From Elusimicrobium minutum (GTDB taxonomy: Bacteria > Elusimicrobiota > Elusimicrobia > Elusimicrobiales > UBA9959): 38,690 nt of DNA. Within the stretch, counting starts at the first letter, position 1. Each line of letters begins with the position of its first letter. The notes under the pieces were generated by a model. That model saw only the letters and a program-made list of their open reading frames with translations, was not told where the DNA came from and did not search any database. The DNA lies in assembly GCA_020723765.1 (NCBI GenBank), contig DYIF01000021.1:1-38690 (forward strand), read 5' to 3'. The translations under genes were made by a program, and so were the position numbers. Below are positions 38,076 to 38,690 of the stretch, piece by piece.

Positions 38076-38386
38076 TTATATTATATTTTACGAAAAATTT
38101 GAGGTATTTCGTATAGTATAAAGGTACCAAAAAAGAAAAGATTTTTTTGCTACTACAGTATATTATTCCAGTTTATCATTGCTTTTCTTGCTATCACTTT
38201 TTTTGTCGCTTCTTTTGGTTTAATATGTTTAAAAAATTATTCGATTTTAATGTCAATTCTTTTAACAAACAAAAAAGAAAACAAAAACAAAAAAGCATTA
38301 AAAAATAATTATTTTTTTGTTTTATTGGTTTTAATAATTTTTAAAAGTGTTAAGTAAAAACGTTGAATATTGTATAATTTTTTTTT
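38076..38386. other. AT-rich intergenic stretch, no convincing gene
   Basis: The stretch is extremely AT-rich. A plus-strand frame is open from 38103 to 38354 and would encode two hydrophobic segments, but it has no ATG, GTG or TTG until an ATG at 38250. It therefore remains unproven. A promoter for the small ORF at 38387 occupies its end. Confidence 0.4.
38350..38378 (+). promoter_or_regulatory. Promoter of the 42-residue ORF
   Basis: TTAAGT (38350-38355), exactly 17 bp, TATAAT (38373-38378), then 8 nt and the ATG at 38387. The start site would fall at or next to the ATG; no Shine-Dalgarno is present. The -35 is only partly consensus. Confidence 0.4.
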
Positions 38387-38515
38387 ATGAATAAAAAATC
38401 TAAAAAAATAAAGAAAAATAAAAAAGAGGATAAAAGGACATCGGTTAATTATTCTTTGGAAAATGTTTTGGAGATATACGGAAGGAAAGTTCCCAAATTA
38501 AATAAGCCATTTTAG
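38387..38515 (+). CDS. Small basic protein, 42 residues
   Basis: An ORF of 42 codons beginning MNKKSKKIKKNKKEDKR and ending YGRKVPKLNKPF. The first half is almost all Lys; the second half (SVNYSLENVLEIYGRK) is more ordered and amphipathic. The charge suggests nucleic-acid or ribosome binding. The promoter and absence of a Shine-Dalgarno imply a leaderless mRNA. Lysine runs are easily produced by AT-rich DNA, so the call is tentative; the non-repetitive second half and the promoter spacing support it. Confidence 0.45.
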   Translation: MNKKSKKIKKNKKEDKRTSVNYSLENVLEIYGRKVPKLNKPF

Positions 38516-38690
38516 TTTTTGATTAAATTAATGAATATGTGTAAGATTGTTTTTTAATTGCTCCGGAGATTAAGCAGTTTTGGCTTAATACCTTCTTATA
38601 GTTTATGGGCTTTTCTATCTTTTATATCAAATTTGGTTTGTGCCTTTAAATCCGATTTTTATCTTTTCCCCTCAACAAAATTGATGTTTG
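38516..38690. other. AT-rich stretch to the window edge, no gene seen
   Basis: No ORF with a good start is visible on either strand. A weak inverted repeat (ATTAAGC ... GCTTAAT, 38569-38589, 7-nt loop) follows the small ORF and could act in its 3' end. Confidence 0.3.

Noticed and set aside
38103-38354. Open plus-strand frame with two hydrophobic segments
   Set aside because: There is no standard start codon until 38250, and long open frames with Leu/Ile/Phe/Lys/Asn are easily produced by such AT-rich DNA.

Overview
The window is a low-GC (AT-rich) chromosomal segment around the replication origin of a Gram-negative-type (two-membrane) bacterium. The evidence for two membranes is a set of signal-peptide proteins, beta-barrel-like proteins with aromatic C-termini, a porin and a cysteine-free periplasmic PstS. 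The phosphotransbutyrylase/butyrate kinase pair suggests acyl-phosphate energy conservation. I cannot name the phylum. The order dnaA-dnaN-dciA-gyrB-gyrA without recF resembles several deep diderm lineages (spirochaete-like or candidate phyla) but is not diagnostic.

Layout. (1) 1-9756, all minus strand: a truncated secreted protein behind two perfect palindromes, then terB-like, marC, gyrA, gyrB, dciA (DUF721), dnaN and dnaA; from dnaN onwards (dnaN to terB-like) the genes are tightly packed. (2) 9757-10329: the likely oriC, with DnaA boxes, an AT-rich stretch, three imperfect direct repeats and an 8-bp tandem repeat. A second DnaA-box cluster lies between dnaA and dnaN. (3) 10330-14420, plus strand, diverging from the origin: an unusual fusion of a GGQ release-factor-like domain to FolD, a Lys-rich exported protein, a GNAT acetyltransferase, ychF and an outer-membrane protein. 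(4) 14421-25838: a phosphate-starvation region. It holds porin-pstS-pstC-pstA-pstB-phoU, phoB-phoR, two envelope proteins, a secreted zinc phospholipase C overlapping an alkaline phosphatase, and a short TspO. (5) 25894-32140: coaD, a PIF1-WYL helicase, a SEC-C protein, a NadR-like ATPase, ptb, buk, a small cupin and radC. (6) 32159-38075: a large Ser/Thr kinase coupled to an exported protein of five tandem ~58-residue repeats, then a compositionally different two-gene unit encoding an exported HExxH protein and a membrane-anchored protein. (7) 38076-38690: mostly non-coding, with a 42-codon basic ORF.

How parts work together. Four promoters (phoB, porin-pstS, pstC, phospholipase-phoA) share direct repeats of TTTAC(A/C/T) at an exact 11-bp period ending 9-10 bp before a -10 box. 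This predicts one PhoB regulon for sensing (PhoR/PhoB/PhoU), outer-membrane entry (porin), import (PstSCAB) and liberation of phosphate from phospholipids (phospholipase C, then alkaline phosphatase).

Most novel points. (a) The RF-1/GGQ-FolD fusion has an internal ribosome-binding site exactly at the FolD boundary, so one ORF may yield two products. (b) Eight starts that lack a Shine-Dalgarno carry a -10-like box exactly 6 nt before the ATG, predicting systematic leaderless transcription. (c) The phased PHO boxes are built directly onto such leaderless promoters.
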